Part shown: positions 17,369 through 26,094 of the stretch, piece by piece | Position numbering within the stretch: the first letter of the stretch is position 1 | How the letters are laid out: each line of letters starts with the position of its first letter | NCBI GenBank assembly: GCA_947449315.1 | Contig: CANFRC010000001.1 | Span: 1 to 64,000, forward strand | From: Bacteroidota bacterium | Lineage (GTDB): Bacteria; Bacteroidota; Bacteroidia; 2-12-FULL-35-15 | Reading direction: 5' to 3' | Length of the DNA stretch: 64,000 nt | Program-made: the position numbers and the translations under genes | Notes under the pieces: model-generated | Database searches by the model: none | What the model saw: the letters and a program-made list of their open reading frames with translations, nothing else | What the model was told of the DNA's origin: nothing

Positions 17369-18634
17369 TTATTTTTTAATTATTTTCTGTGTAATTATCT
17401 TTTCTTCAATCTTAATTTGTACAATATATATTCCTGAAGGGTATTTGGAAACGTCAATCATTACAGAGTTATTTTCTAGAGAATAACTAGGATACATGGA
17501 TTGTCCATAACAATTAATTAGGGTAATCGTTTCAATTTTTTTGCTGTAAGCAAATATGTTAAGTTGGTTGGTAACCGGATTAGGGAAAATGCTTGGATAG
17601 CTAGGCACCATGCTTGTTTCAATACCTGCAAGAAGTGTGTTTACGTTTTGTACAATTGTATCTGAATAATCACAATAGTGCGCTATTAAAGTTACAGTAT
17701 AGTTACCGCTGCTTGAATAGCTATGAACAGGGTTTGTAATAGATGACGAGTTGCCATCTCCAAAATCCCATTCATAATTTGATGCATTAATCGAAAGGTT
17801 GTTAAAAGCGACTATGTTCCCAGGAGATACGGAAGAACTGAAGTTTGCAAGGGGATCATATTTTCCAATATTCCAATTCATTAGACTATCAAATAAAACT
17901 GCTTTGACAGCAGTTCTGATATGCATGGCATCAATAGGAGATAAGGTATAATCATAAGAAATGAGCAGCGGATTTTTTCGGAACATAGACGTGTAAAAAC
18001 TGCATGCCCCGGCATAAGATCCAGCGGCAGATGGATGACTTTCATCCGCCTGATAAAGTTCAATTAATGGGAAATTCTGTCTTATGTAATTCCAAACGGC
18101 TCCTACAGGCGACACTTCTGCATTATTACTGTCTGCCATCATCTGATATCGTAAATGCAATAAACTATCCATACCGTTATAAGTACATACAGGTGGCCAA
18201 GAACTACAATTAGAAGCATCTCCATTTTTTCTTCCCCATGTCATATAGAACAAGGTTTGCGCACAATTATTATATTCGTTGATGAGGCTGTCGAGTGTGT
18301 GTGCGTATGGGAAAACATCGGTCTCAACTTGAACTATATCAAAGGATGGAAGTTGACTTTGTTCTTGAAGTACAACATAATTCCAGTTTCCTACCATAAT
18401 TTTGCTGAGCGAAGTAGCATTAGTAGAATGCCCTTGAAGCGTATATCCACCAGGTGTATTACTGTCGAATAGCAATGTGTCGTTCATTGATGTAGCAATG
18501 TCAGCAGTAATCTGTGGTAAATTATTGACATACGTATAACTGTTTCCAAGGAACAAGACACTTTTTTTTGTTTGACCAATGGAATAGTAAGAAAAAACGA
18601 AAACAAAACTGAAAATGGAGATTGTTTTATTCAT
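17369..18634 (-). CDS. Secreted SGNH-type hydrolase with PKD domain and T9SS sorting domain
   Basis: 421 residues. A signal peptide precedes an SGNH/GDSL-like hydrolase domain: the GNSYT block near residue 30 (its Ser in place of GDS) and ADESHPSAAGSYAGA near residue 195 (Asp and His of the triad). A PKD domain follows at about 265-335 (YEWDFGDGNSSS, PVHSYSSSGNYTVTLIA). The last 75 residues are a type A T9SS sorting domain (PSIFPNPVTNQLNI, YPSGIYIVQI, IITQKIIKK). It should be secreted across the outer membrane and act on an ester, perhaps acetylated glycan or lipid; the substrate is inference. Confidence 0.88.
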   Translation of the reverse strand: MNKTISIFSFVFVFSYYSIGQTKKSVLFLGNSYTYVNNLPQITADIATSMNDTLLFDSNTPGGYTLQGHSTNATSLSKIMVGNWNYVVLQEQSQLPSFDIVQVETDVFPYAHTLDSLINEYNNCAQTLFYMTWGRKNGDASNCSSWPPVCTYNGMDSLLHLRYQMMADSNNAEVSPVGAVWNYIRQNFPLIELYQADESHPSAAGSYAGACSFYTSMFRKNPLLISYDYTLSPIDAMHIRTAVKAVLFDSLMNWNIGKYDPLANFSSSVSPGNIVAFNNLSINASNYEWDFGDGNSSSITNPVHSYSSSGNYTVTLIAHYCDYSDTIVQNVNTLLAGIETSMVPSYPSIFPNPVTNQLNIFAYSKKIETITLINCYGQSMYPSYSLENNSVMIDVSKYPSGIYIVQIKIEEKIITQKIIKK

Positions 18635-18730
18635 AGGACAATTTGAAGGTAATTGAATTATCTTATATGTAGATGCAAAAATAGTTATAAGGTTGCATTT
18701 CTGTTCACTCCATTTTATTTTAGTGAGGCC

Positions 18731-18738
18731 TAATTTTG
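18731..18738 (+). promoter_or_regulatory. Candidate -7 box for the SET-domain gene
   Basis: TAATTTTG matches TAnnTTTG, 45 bases before the ATG at 18784. No TTG lies at the normal spacing, so this is only a candidate. Confidence 0.35.
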
Positions 18739-18783
18739 ACTACTTTTATATGAAATAGGTATCAATTCACATTATTATTAATT

Positions 18784-19248
18784 ATGAATAATCCAACGGA
18801 TGAAATTCCAGATAAAATTCACGCAAAAGAAACAGATTACCTGTATCTAAATCAGTCAGAAATTAGTGGAGCAGGTAAAGGGTTATTTACATCTATACAA
18901 ATATATAAAAATGAGGTGATCTCACTTTTTAAAGGTGAACGCTTAACCAACTCTGAGGCAATGATTAGAGTGAAAAAGGGTATGGATGGCTATTTTATAA
19001 ATATGTTAGATGGATCGATCTTGGATTCTAAGAAAGTAAAGTGTTTTGCAAAGTATGCAAATGATGCTGAAGGGTTTTCGACAATAAAATCCAAGAACAA
19101 TTCAAAAATATCCTTGGATGAAAATGATAAGGTTTGTTTGGTTGCACTCAGAAATATTAAGATTGGAGAAGAGATATTTTGTAGTTATGGCAAAAAGTAT
19201 TGGAATAAATTTAGTTTAAGTGCATCTAAACTTATTCAATCAAGATAG
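18784..19248 (+). CDS. SET-domain protein (putative lysine methyltransferase)
   Basis: 154 residues, nearly all SET domain. SET enzymes transfer a methyl group from S-adenosylmethionine to protein lysines. The N-terminal SAM-binding GAGKGLF is near residue 30, the core RCANH-equivalent reads CFAKYANDAEG near residue 81, and the terminal catalytic segment GEEIFCSYGKKYW contains the conserved Tyr. No pre- or post-SET cysteine clusters and no signal peptide, so a small cytoplasmic form. It stands alone between convergent or divergent neighbours. The protein target is unknown; bacterial SET proteins can act on ribosomal or nucleoid proteins in some species. Confidence 0.85.
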   Translation: MNNPTDEIPDKIHAKETDYLYLNQSEISGAGKGLFTSIQIYKNEVISLFKGERLTNSEAMIRVKKGMDGYFINMLDGSILDSKKVKCFAKYANDAEGFSTIKSKNNSKISLDENDKVCLVALRNIKIGEEIFCSYGKKYWNKFSLSASKLIQSR

Positions 19249-19257
19249 ATTAAACAA

Positions 19258-19286
19258 AAATGGCGAAACCAAAAGCTTCGCCATTT
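19258..19286. terminator. Hairpin between convergent genes, probable terminator
   Basis: The arms AAATGGCGAA (19258-19267) and TTCGCCATTT (19277-19286) form a perfect 10-bp stem with a 9-base loop, 9 bases after the SET stop. A runs on the left and only three T on the right suggest it works better for the minus-strand DUF6580 gene. Confidence 0.6.
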
Positions 19287-19305
19287 CATTATTGTAAAAG
19301 TTAAA

Positions 19306-19842
19306 TTAAGCTTTGATTAAAGCAGGTATTCTGCGTTGAGCTAAATAGAAGGCTCCGAATAGGAGCGCATTAAAAAATAAATCTCCTAATAACGTAGGAG
19401 CAAAAAATGGTATCCCTAATACATAGGTTGTGCCTAATCCTGCTGGTCCGCCAACCATTCCGCATGATGCCCATACTCCAAAGTTAGTGATCGTGAAAAA
19501 CAAAACAGATGAAGCGACTGACGCTGCTAAAATTGTTTGCACGTTTGTATTACGTCTTACAAATAAACCTATAATGGATGTTAAGATAAAACTAGCATAC
19601 ACGTATCCAATTGTGTTATGGAAGCCCCAACCTGTAGTTAATTCCAATATTGAATCTGAAAGAAACATAGCTAATAAAGGAACAATAATGGCCAGTCGTT
19701 TATCTTTCAAATACACACCTCCAAACAGAGCCATTGCAGCAATAGGAGTGAAGTTAGGAATGTGAGGGAATAATCGGCTGATGGAAGCAACCAAAATAGC
19801 AGTTGTTATAAAAATAAATCGAGGTGTAAGTATCTTTTTCAT
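19306..19842 (-). CDS. DUF6580 family membrane protein
   Basis: 178 residues with five or six hydrophobic segments. The family motifs are LFPHIPNFTPIAAMALFGG, LSDSILELTTGWGFHNT, and VWASCGMVGGPAGLGTTY. It is an inner-membrane protein. Databases describe the family as putative transport proteins, and its size and the N-terminal pattern recall ECF substrate-binding subunits, but that is inference. Single gene with a possible -7 box TACTTTTG at 19863-19870 on the minus strand. Confidence 0.78.
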   Translation of the reverse strand: MKKILTPRFIFITTAILVASISRLFPHIPNFTPIAAMALFGGVYLKDKRLAIIVPLLAMFLSDSILELTTGWGFHNTIGYVYASFILTSIIGLFVRRNTNVQTILAASVASSVLFFTITNFGVWASCGMVGGPAGLGTTYVLGIPFFAPTLLGDLFFNALLFGAFYLAQRRIPALIKA

Positions 19843-19906
19843 AAAGTTCTTTTTTACTAAATCAAAAGTAATAAAAATTATAACGTATCATTAATATTAT
19901 ATGACC

Positions 19907-21535
19907 TTATGTTTGTATCACACCAACATTATAGGGTTTTGTAATAGGAGAGTTATTAGCCATTTCTAATCCCATAGAGATCCATTTTCTGGTATCCAAC
20001 GGATGAATAATAGCGTCCATCCATAATCTAGCTGCAGCATAATATGGCGTGGTCTGGCTGTCGTAACGGTCTTTTGTTTTATTAAATAATTCAGCTTCTT
20101 TTTCTGGGGTAATCACTTCTCCTTTTGCTTTCAATGATGCAACTTCAATCTGAACTAATACTTTTGCAGCTTGGGCTCCACCCATCACGGCCATTTGTGC
20201 TGTAGGCCATCCTATTATCAATCGGGGATCATATGCTTTTCCGCACATGGCATAATTTCCTGCACCATAGGAATTACCAATGACAATAGTAAATTTTGGA
20301 ACAACAGAATTAGCCATTGCATTGACTAGTTTTGCACCGTCTTTGATAATTCCACCTTGTTCTGATCTGGAACCAACCATAAAACCTGTAACATCTTGTA
20401 AGAATACCAATGGAATCTTTTTTTGATTGCAGTTCATGATGAAACGAGCGGTTTTATCTGCACTATCGCTGTAAATCACACCGCCAAATTGCATTTCACC
20501 TTTTTTACTTTTTACAACTTTACGCTGATTGGCAACTATACCTACGCTCCAGCCATCAATGCGGGCAAGGCCACATAAAATACTTTGTCCGTATCCTTCT
20601 TTGTATTCTTCAAAATCAGAATCATCTACCAAACGTGCAATGATCTCATGCATGTCATATTGTTTATCACGCGCATCAGGAATAATACCTAAAATTTCTT
20701 TTGCATCTTTCTTTGGTGATTTTGACTCGGTGCGGTTAAAGCCTGCTACATCAAAATGCCCAACTTTACTCATGATATTTCGGATACGATCCAATGCGTC
20801 TTTATCGTCTTTACATTTATAATCTGTAACACCAGAAATTTCGCAATGTGTAGTAGCACCTCCAAGTGTTTCATTGTCGATTGTCTCACCGATTGCTGCT
20901 TTCACTAGGTAGGAACCTGCTAGGAAAATGCTTCCCGTTTTATCAACAATCATTGCTTCATCACTCATGATTGGTAAATATGCTCCACCTGCAACACAAC
21001 TTCCCATCACGGCAGATATCTGTAAAATCCCCATGCTGCTCATGACAGCATTGTTTCTGAAAATACGTCCGAAGTTTTCTTTATCTGGAAATATCTCATC
21101 TTGCATTGGAAGGTAAACACCAGCGCTATCAACCAAATAAATGATTGGCAATCTGTTTTCCATTGCAATTTCCTGCGCACGCAAATTCTTTTTCCCTGTA
21201 ATCGGAAACCATGCTCCTGCTTTTACAGTGGCATCGTTTGCAACGATTATGCATTGTCGTCCGCTGATATATCCAATAACAATCACCACGCCCCCGGCAG
21301 GACAACCTCCATGTTCTTTATACATATCTTCGCCAGCAAATGCTCCAATCTCAATTGTTTGGGAGTCTTTATCTGTCAGATATTCTATACGTTCACGAGC
21401 AGTCATTTTCCCTTGCTCATGCAATTTATCTATTCTTGTTTTTCCTCCTCCCAAATAAATCTTTTCCAACTTTCTTTCCATTGCGGAGATGAGTTGATTC
21501 ATTACATCTTCATTTTTGTTAAATTCTATATCCAT
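19907..21535 (-). CDS. Acyl-CoA carboxylase carboxyltransferase (beta) subunit
   Basis: 542 residues with the two crotonase-like halves of carboxyltransferases. It moves the carboxyl group from carboxybiotin to an acyl-CoA. Diagnostic segments include GKMTARERIEYL, SAGVYLPMQDEIFPD, MGSCVAGGAYLPIMSDE, GGATTHCEISGVTDY, and in the second half FLQDVTGFMVGSRSEQGG and IGNSYGAGNYAMCGKAYDP. The first-half pattern (FGRIFRNNAVMSSMG) is closer to methylcrotonyl-CoA carboxylase beta than to AccD or PccB, but I would not fix the substrate. No alpha subunit or biotin carrier is adjacent; a biotin carboxylase lies at 2088-3569. Confidence 0.9.
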   Translation of the reverse strand: MDIEFNKNEDVMNQLISAMERKLEKIYLGGGKTRIDKLHEQGKMTARERIEYLTDKDSQTIEIGAFAGEDMYKEHGGCPAGGVVIVIGYISGRQCIIVANDATVKAGAWFPITGKKNLRAQEIAMENRLPIIYLVDSAGVYLPMQDEIFPDKENFGRIFRNNAVMSSMGILQISAVMGSCVAGGAYLPIMSDEAMIVDKTGSIFLAGSYLVKAAIGETIDNETLGGATTHCEISGVTDYKCKDDKDALDRIRNIMSKVGHFDVAGFNRTESKSPKKDAKEILGIIPDARDKQYDMHEIIARLVDDSDFEEYKEGYGQSILCGLARIDGWSVGIVANQRKVVKSKKGEMQFGGVIYSDSADKTARFIMNCNQKKIPLVFLQDVTGFMVGSRSEQGGIIKDGAKLVNAMANSVVPKFTIVIGNSYGAGNYAMCGKAYDPRLIIGWPTAQMAVMGGAQAAKVLVQIEVASLKAKGEVITPEKEAELFNKTKDRYDSQTTPYYAAARLWMDAIIHPLDTRKWISMGLEMANNSPITKPYNVGVIQT

Positions 21536-21716
21536 AATAATGTTTGGGTTTTTTTCTCGTTTCGGTCAAAGCCGAAAAATATTGTTTCATAATAAGCGGC
21601 AATCGTTTTGGTTTTTCAGCTACTTTTTTGGAATTATATTTTAAGAATATTAGTGTCAAATATAATAACAAATTGTTGTCATTGGTTCAAAAAAGAGGCA
21701 GCTTTTTCGAGAAAAA

Positions 21717-22334
21717 TCAAAGGAAATCGGATGCTTTTGAGCCCTGGTTAAACAACAGGTCTACAATACTTAAGTTTGGGATAAAACCATGTTTGGTCTC
21801 AAATACCTGCCAATAGGGTTTTACCTTAAATTCTGTATCTGATTCAAGGGCGATCTTTGGATGCATTTTACTTCTCAGATCAATAGTTTCTGGATAGGAT
21901 TCGTGATACGCTGTAGTAAAAGAATAATGAGGTTTTAGTTTTAATAAACCGAGAACCTTTTGCTGTAACGATTCGTTCAAATCAATTAAATATTCGGTTT
22001 TTGTATCATGATAAAAGGAATAAAAATCGTCTTCGTAATATTCAAAAAATGGAGAGCTTCTATAACTGGATTCAAGAGTTCTCCAATGGATTTTTTGCCA
22101 ATCATAATCGTAAGAGATCTTGATGTCTTTCATTATCTGACGATGATTTCGTTTTACTAATGGAATGCTTAATGTTAATAAGCCATTAGGGGAATAAATA
22201 TTACAACGTCCTCTGTAAGATTGTTTGGGGTAGTTTTCAAAATGTTCGATCAAACAATTTTGATATTTTTTTAATTTAGAATAATATTGAATAGGAGCAA
22301 GGTAAGCAGTTGGTAAAAGCACTGATTGATTCAT
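21717..22334 (-). CDS. WbqC family protein
   Basis: 205 residues matching the WbqC-like family: LLPTAYLAPIQYYSKL at the start, the YRGRCNIYSPNGLLTLSIPL segment, a WRTLESSYRSSPFFEYYEDD motif and a C-terminal LSIVDLLFNQG. No signal peptide. WbqC proteins occur in glycan synthesis loci in Proteobacteria and are also found next to signal peptidase genes in Bacteroidota, as here (38 bases after lepB). The biochemical function is not firmly established; a role in envelope glycan metabolism is inference. Confidence 0.88.
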   Translation of the reverse strand: MNQSVLLPTAYLAPIQYYSKLKKYQNCLIEHFENYPKQSYRGRCNIYSPNGLLTLSIPLVKRNHRQIMKDIKISYDYDWQKIHWRTLESSYRSSPFFEYYEDDFYSFYHDTKTEYLIDLNESLQQKVLGLLKLKPHYSFTTAYHESYPETIDLRSKMHPKIALESDTEFKVKPYWQVFETKHGFIPNLSIVDLLFNQGSKASDFL

Positions 22335-22372
22335 TCTTTATTATTTGTTTTGAAAATAGAAACTAAACTATT

Positions 22373-23431
22373 TTAATTCACAGATTTAAACCATCTGTTT
22401 CCTCGTATATGATTTCCATTATCCGTTTTATCGATAGACATGATAACCATAACCGTTTTTCCGACAATGTGATCTTCCGGTACAAACCCCCAGAATCGAG
22501 AGTCGGCTGAATTGTGACGGTTGTCGCCCATCATAAAAAAATAATTTAGCTTAAAGGTGTATTGTTTGGTGTATCTGTTATTTATAAAAATAGAATCATT
22601 GCTTACGCGAAGATCATTGTGTTCATATACTTTTATGATCCTCTCATACAGAGGGAGCGAGTCGATGGAAAGTTTTACGGAATCTCCAGCCTTTGGAACA
22701 TAGATTGGGCCGAAATAATCCATATTCCATAAAAAGTGTTCATTTTCCGGAAACAAATAATCGTTGTAACTTCCTTTTTTTTCAATAAGCAATTGCAGAT
22801 TTGTGACATGAGGAAAGTGTTTCATTTTTTCCACATTGTCAAGGGATAGGGTGAACCAAAATTCTCCTTTGTTTTGCATTTTTCCGCCTTCGGTAATTCC
22901 TAATGCGGTGAGTGAATCACTATCGAGCGAATCAACATCAGCTAAAACTTTATAATTGAATTGTAATTTTTCTGGCTGATCAGTGTATTTTCCATTGATA
23001 TTAACTTGTCCATTTCTGATTTCCAATGTGTCTCCTGAAATTGCGACACAGCGTTTAATATAAAATGTACGTTGATCCACTGGGCGGTCATCTTCCATGG
23101 GCCAGTTAAAAACAACCACATCATTTCTTTTAATACTTGGCGAGCCAAATAGTCTCAGATAAGGAATTTTAATCCAATCCAGATAGGAATTTGTATTCTC
23201 TGTAAAAGGCATTCGCTGGTGAGCGAAAGGAAAGGCTAATGGAGTATTTGGGATCCTCGGACCATAACTTAACTTGCTAACTAATATATAATCGCCAGTC
23301 AAAAGTGATTTTTCCATGGAAGCAGATGGAATAGTAAATGCTTCGAAGAAAAAGAGTCGGAATAATAAAATCGTCACAAAAGCAAATACTATCGCTTTTA
23401 TCCAATCCATTATGGCTGATTTTTTTTTCAA
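22373..23431 (-). CDS. lepB: Signal peptidase I, second copy
   Basis: 352 residues. It cleaves signal peptides on the outer face of the inner membrane. One N-terminal membrane segment (about 10-29) precedes the Ser box FTIPSASMEKSLL (catalytic Ser38). The Lys box reads FYIKRCVAISGDTLEI and the late box MGDNRHNSADSRFWGFVP. A region of about 100 residues between the boxes, absent from E. coli LepB's core, is Bacteroidota-like. It directly follows a longer paralogue (48-base gap), so there are two tandem signal peptidases. Which preproteins each handles is unknown. Confidence 0.94.
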   Translation of the reverse strand: MKKKSAIMDWIKAIVFAFVTILLFRLFFFEAFTIPSASMEKSLLTGDYILVSKLSYGPRIPNTPLAFPFAHQRMPFTENTNSYLDWIKIPYLRLFGSPSIKRNDVVVFNWPMEDDRPVDQRTFYIKRCVAISGDTLEIRNGQVNINGKYTDQPEKLQFNYKVLADVDSLDSDSLTALGITEGGKMQNKGEFWFTLSLDNVEKMKHFPHVTNLQLLIEKKGSYNDYLFPENEHFLWNMDYFGPIYVPKAGDSVKLSIDSLPLYERIIKVYEHNDLRVSNDSIFINNRYTKQYTFKLNYFFMMGDNRHNSADSRFWGFVPEDHIVGKTVMVIMSIDKTDNGNHIRGNRWFKSVN

Positions 23432-23479
23432 ATTAGTTTAGTTACTTCCAATTCTTTTTGGAATGGGAAAAAGTGATGT

Positions 23480-25240
23480 TTACTTCTTTACGTTTTTAAC
23501 TTTGCGTTTGTTTCTGAAAAAGACAAAACCAGAAATTCCGCCTACAATAATTAGAAAATGAACCAGATAGGAACGTGATAACCCGTCATTTGTGACAAAG
23601 CAAAAGAAACGATTCCATCTGAACTTCCCTTTATCGCCAACTTTTGAAATTGATTTTATTAAACCAACATTTCCAGAAACAGGATTGTTTTTTGGGTCTT
23701 TGATACTCATCCATACAAAAACAGGTTTACCCACAATGTGATCTTCTGGAACTACTCCCCAATAACGGGAATCAGCAGAGTTTTGTCGGTTGTCTCCCAT
23801 CATGAAATAGTAATTCAGTTTGAATGTATAGGTATTTGTTTCTTTACCATTAATAAAAATCTTATCGCCTTTTATTTCTAATGTATTTAATTCGTAGTTA
23901 ACAATCATTCTGCTGTAAAGCACTATGTTTGCAGTGTCTAATCTAACGGTTGAGTTGGCTTTAGGGATTACAAACGGACCAAAATTATCGTTATTCCATT
24001 TGTAATTTGCAGCGTGAGGAAATATCCTGGCTTCATAAATACCTTTTGGTGTTATTTCTTTTTCAACTGATATTACTCCTTCCATACCTTTCACTTTTTC
24101 AAGGGTTGACACGGGCATATTTAATAAATATTCAACCGTATCGTTCATGATATTTCTGATACCTGCTTCATTAATGTAGATATCTAATCGGTCAAATATT
24201 TTTAAATTCGGCATAAATTGTTGCGCCTGAAAATTGTATTCTCCAAAAACAAACCCTTTGGTTTTAACGATATAATGGAATTGTGCATGTTCAGGGGTTT
24301 CAACATGCTTCTCATTTATATAAACTTCCGCATCTTTAATTTCTAATTTGTCACCCGCAATAGCAATACATCTTTTCACATAATTTTCACGTTTGTCTGC
24401 CGGACGATATACTACATCTCCGATAGGTCTATTCTGTTTACCTTCATCCGTTTCTGCTACAATTGTTTTCTCCGGATTGTTGTATAAGCTTTTTACCCCA
24501 TTATCTCTGCATATCTGATAATAGCTTTGGTTTTGATAGTCTAATGCTACTGTGTCACCATCTGGATAATTAAATACTACAATATCGTTGTTCTTAACAG
24601 AGCCAAATCCAGGTAAACGGAAGTAGGGTAGCTTGAACCATTCCAAGTAAGATTTTGTTTGGGTGGTCAAAGGAAGTGTGTGGTGCGCAAAAGGGAAGGA
24701 GAGCGGCGTATTAGGAATCTTAGCTCCATAACTTACTTTGCTTACAAATAAATAATCACCTACCATCATTGATTTTTCAAGCGATGAAGTAGGAATGGTA
24801 AATGCTTCGAAAAAGAAAGTGCGGATTACTGTTGCAGCTATTACAGCAAATACAATTGCTTCGGTCCATTCACGACCCATAGATGGTTTTCTTTTACTCA
24901 TATCTTCTGGACCAACATATTTTGTTTCAGGTTGAAAACCCAGAAATGGTAAATAAAAATATCCAAACAATACGGCGATAGTTTTTTCTTGAAAAGTTCT
25001 TTTGTTGTATGCTTTTGCAGTAAGAAGATACAGGATGGCGATCATCAAAAAATTGACACCGGGAGTAATGATCAAAAATATCCACCACCATGGTTTTTTA
25101 ATTAGTTTTAGCCAAACAATAAAATTATACAATGGAACAAAAGCTTTCCAACCTTTTTCTCCTGCTAAAGGAAATAATTTCCATAGTCCGATGATTGTTG
25201 TGATTGAAAAAAGAATCAATAATAAAAAAGAAGTATCCAT
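23480..25240 (-). CDS. lepB: Signal peptidase I, long form with extra N-terminal membrane domain
   Basis: 586 residues, against about 350 for its neighbour. An extra N-terminal domain of about 110 residues with three hydrophobic segments (FSITTIIGLWKLFPLAG, WWWIFLIITPGVNFLMIAIL, IAVLFGYFYLPFLGF) precedes the S26 peptidase part. The Ser box is FTIPTSSLEKSMM, the Lys box NYVKRCIAIAGDKLEI and the late box MGDNRQNSADSRYWGVVP. A long insertion lies between the boxes, and a final hydrophobic segment (VHFLIIVGGISGFVFF) ends in a basic tail. It lies between dapB and the second lepB in the order parA-parB-DUF5683-dapB-lepB-lepB-wbqC, found in many Bacteroidota. Confidence 0.93.
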   Translation of the reverse strand: MDTSFLLLILFSITTIIGLWKLFPLAGEKGWKAFVPLYNFIVWLKLIKKPWWWIFLIITPGVNFLMIAILYLLTAKAYNKRTFQEKTIAVLFGYFYLPFLGFQPETKYVGPEDMSKRKPSMGREWTEAIVFAVIAATVIRTFFFEAFTIPTSSLEKSMMVGDYLFVSKVSYGAKIPNTPLSFPFAHHTLPLTTQTKSYLEWFKLPYFRLPGFGSVKNNDIVVFNYPDGDTVALDYQNQSYYQICRDNGVKSLYNNPEKTIVAETDEGKQNRPIGDVVYRPADKRENYVKRCIAIAGDKLEIKDAEVYINEKHVETPEHAQFHYIVKTKGFVFGEYNFQAQQFMPNLKIFDRLDIYINEAGIRNIMNDTVEYLLNMPVSTLEKVKGMEGVISVEKEITPKGIYEARIFPHAANYKWNNDNFGPFVIPKANSTVRLDTANIVLYSRMIVNYELNTLEIKGDKIFINGKETNTYTFKLNYYFMMGDNRQNSADSRYWGVVPEDHIVGKPVFVWMSIKDPKNNPVSGNVGLIKSISKVGDKGKFRWNRFFCFVTNDGLSRSYLVHFLIIVGGISGFVFFRNKRKVKNVKK

Positions 25241-25327
25241 ATGTTAGTTTAAAGTTTTAAAATGTACTGTCAAAAAATTTCGTGTTAAAAACGAATATCC
25301 GATAATTTATTGTTTTATAGTTGTTAA

Positions 25328-26050
25328 TTAATGTGAATTGTCCATCAGGTCATCCATCCCGAAAATACCTTTTTTTCCTTTTGTCCATTCAGCTGCAATC
25401 ACTGCTCCTAAGGCAAAGCCTTTGCGACTATGAGCAATGTGCGTAATGCTTATTTCATCTACCTCGGAACCATATGTTACGGTATGAGTACCAGGTATTT
25501 CATCAATCCTTTTTGAAACGATCTCTAATTCGTTTTCTTCTGATGCTGATTCATTGACCCATTTCAATTTTTTTTCCAAATTTTCAACGATCTTATTGGC
25601 TAAGGTAATAGCTGTACCACTCGGAGAATCCTTTTTGTGCACATGATGTATCTCTTCCATGGACGCATTATAATCGGGATATTTATTCATCAGTTTTGCT
25701 AAATATTCATTTAGTTTGAAAAATAAATTTACACCAATACTATAATTTGATGCGTGAAATAATGTTTGATTTTTTTCATTGCATTTTTGTATTACCTCAT
25801 CCAGGTTCTTATGCCAACCTGTTGTTCCAACAATAATAGGTACAGAAGCTTCAAAGCATTTGTTGATGTTGCGAACAACAGCTTCTGGTGTACTAAACTC
25901 GATAGCTACATCTGCTTTTTTTAATTCTTCTACAGAATATGTCGTAGCATTTTCGCTAGAAACTTTTAGTATAATTGTATGTCCGCGTGATAGCGCAATT
26001 GCCTCTATCTCTTTTCCCATTTTCCCGTATCCGATAAGTGCTATATTCAT
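25328..26050 (-). CDS. dapB: 4-hydroxy-tetrahydrodipicolinate reductase
   Basis: 240 residues, slightly shorter than E. coli DapB (273), as usual in Bacteroidota. It reduces the dihydrodipicolinate intermediate with NAD(P)H in lysine and meso-diaminopimelate synthesis. The nucleotide motif is IALIGYGKMGKEI, with VGTTGW near residue 85 and the substrate-binding EIHHVHKKDSPSGTA near residue 130, which includes the catalytic His and Lys. A -7-like box TAACTTTG on the minus strand overlaps the stop of the upstream gene (26090-26097), but without a clear -33. Confidence 0.94.
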   Translation of the reverse strand: MNIALIGYGKMGKEIEAIALSRGHTIILKVSSENATTYSVEELKKADVAIEFSTPEAVVRNINKCFEASVPIIVGTTGWHKNLDEVIQKCNEKNQTLFHASNYSIGVNLFFKLNEYLAKLMNKYPDYNASMEEIHHVHKKDSPSGTAITLANKIVENLEKKLKWVNESASEENELEIVSKRIDEIPGTHTVTYGSEVDEISITHIAHSRKGFALGAVIAAEWTKGKKGIFGMDDLMDNSH

Positions 26051-26094
26051 ACGTTAATTATTAAGTTCAGATGATTAATGATCTATTCGCAAAG

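Noticed and set aside
17345-17377. AT-rich stem-loop between the DUF4846 gene and the SGNH hydrolase gene
   Set aside because: It is nearly all A-T pairs, with no stable GC core, so a terminator role is not supported.
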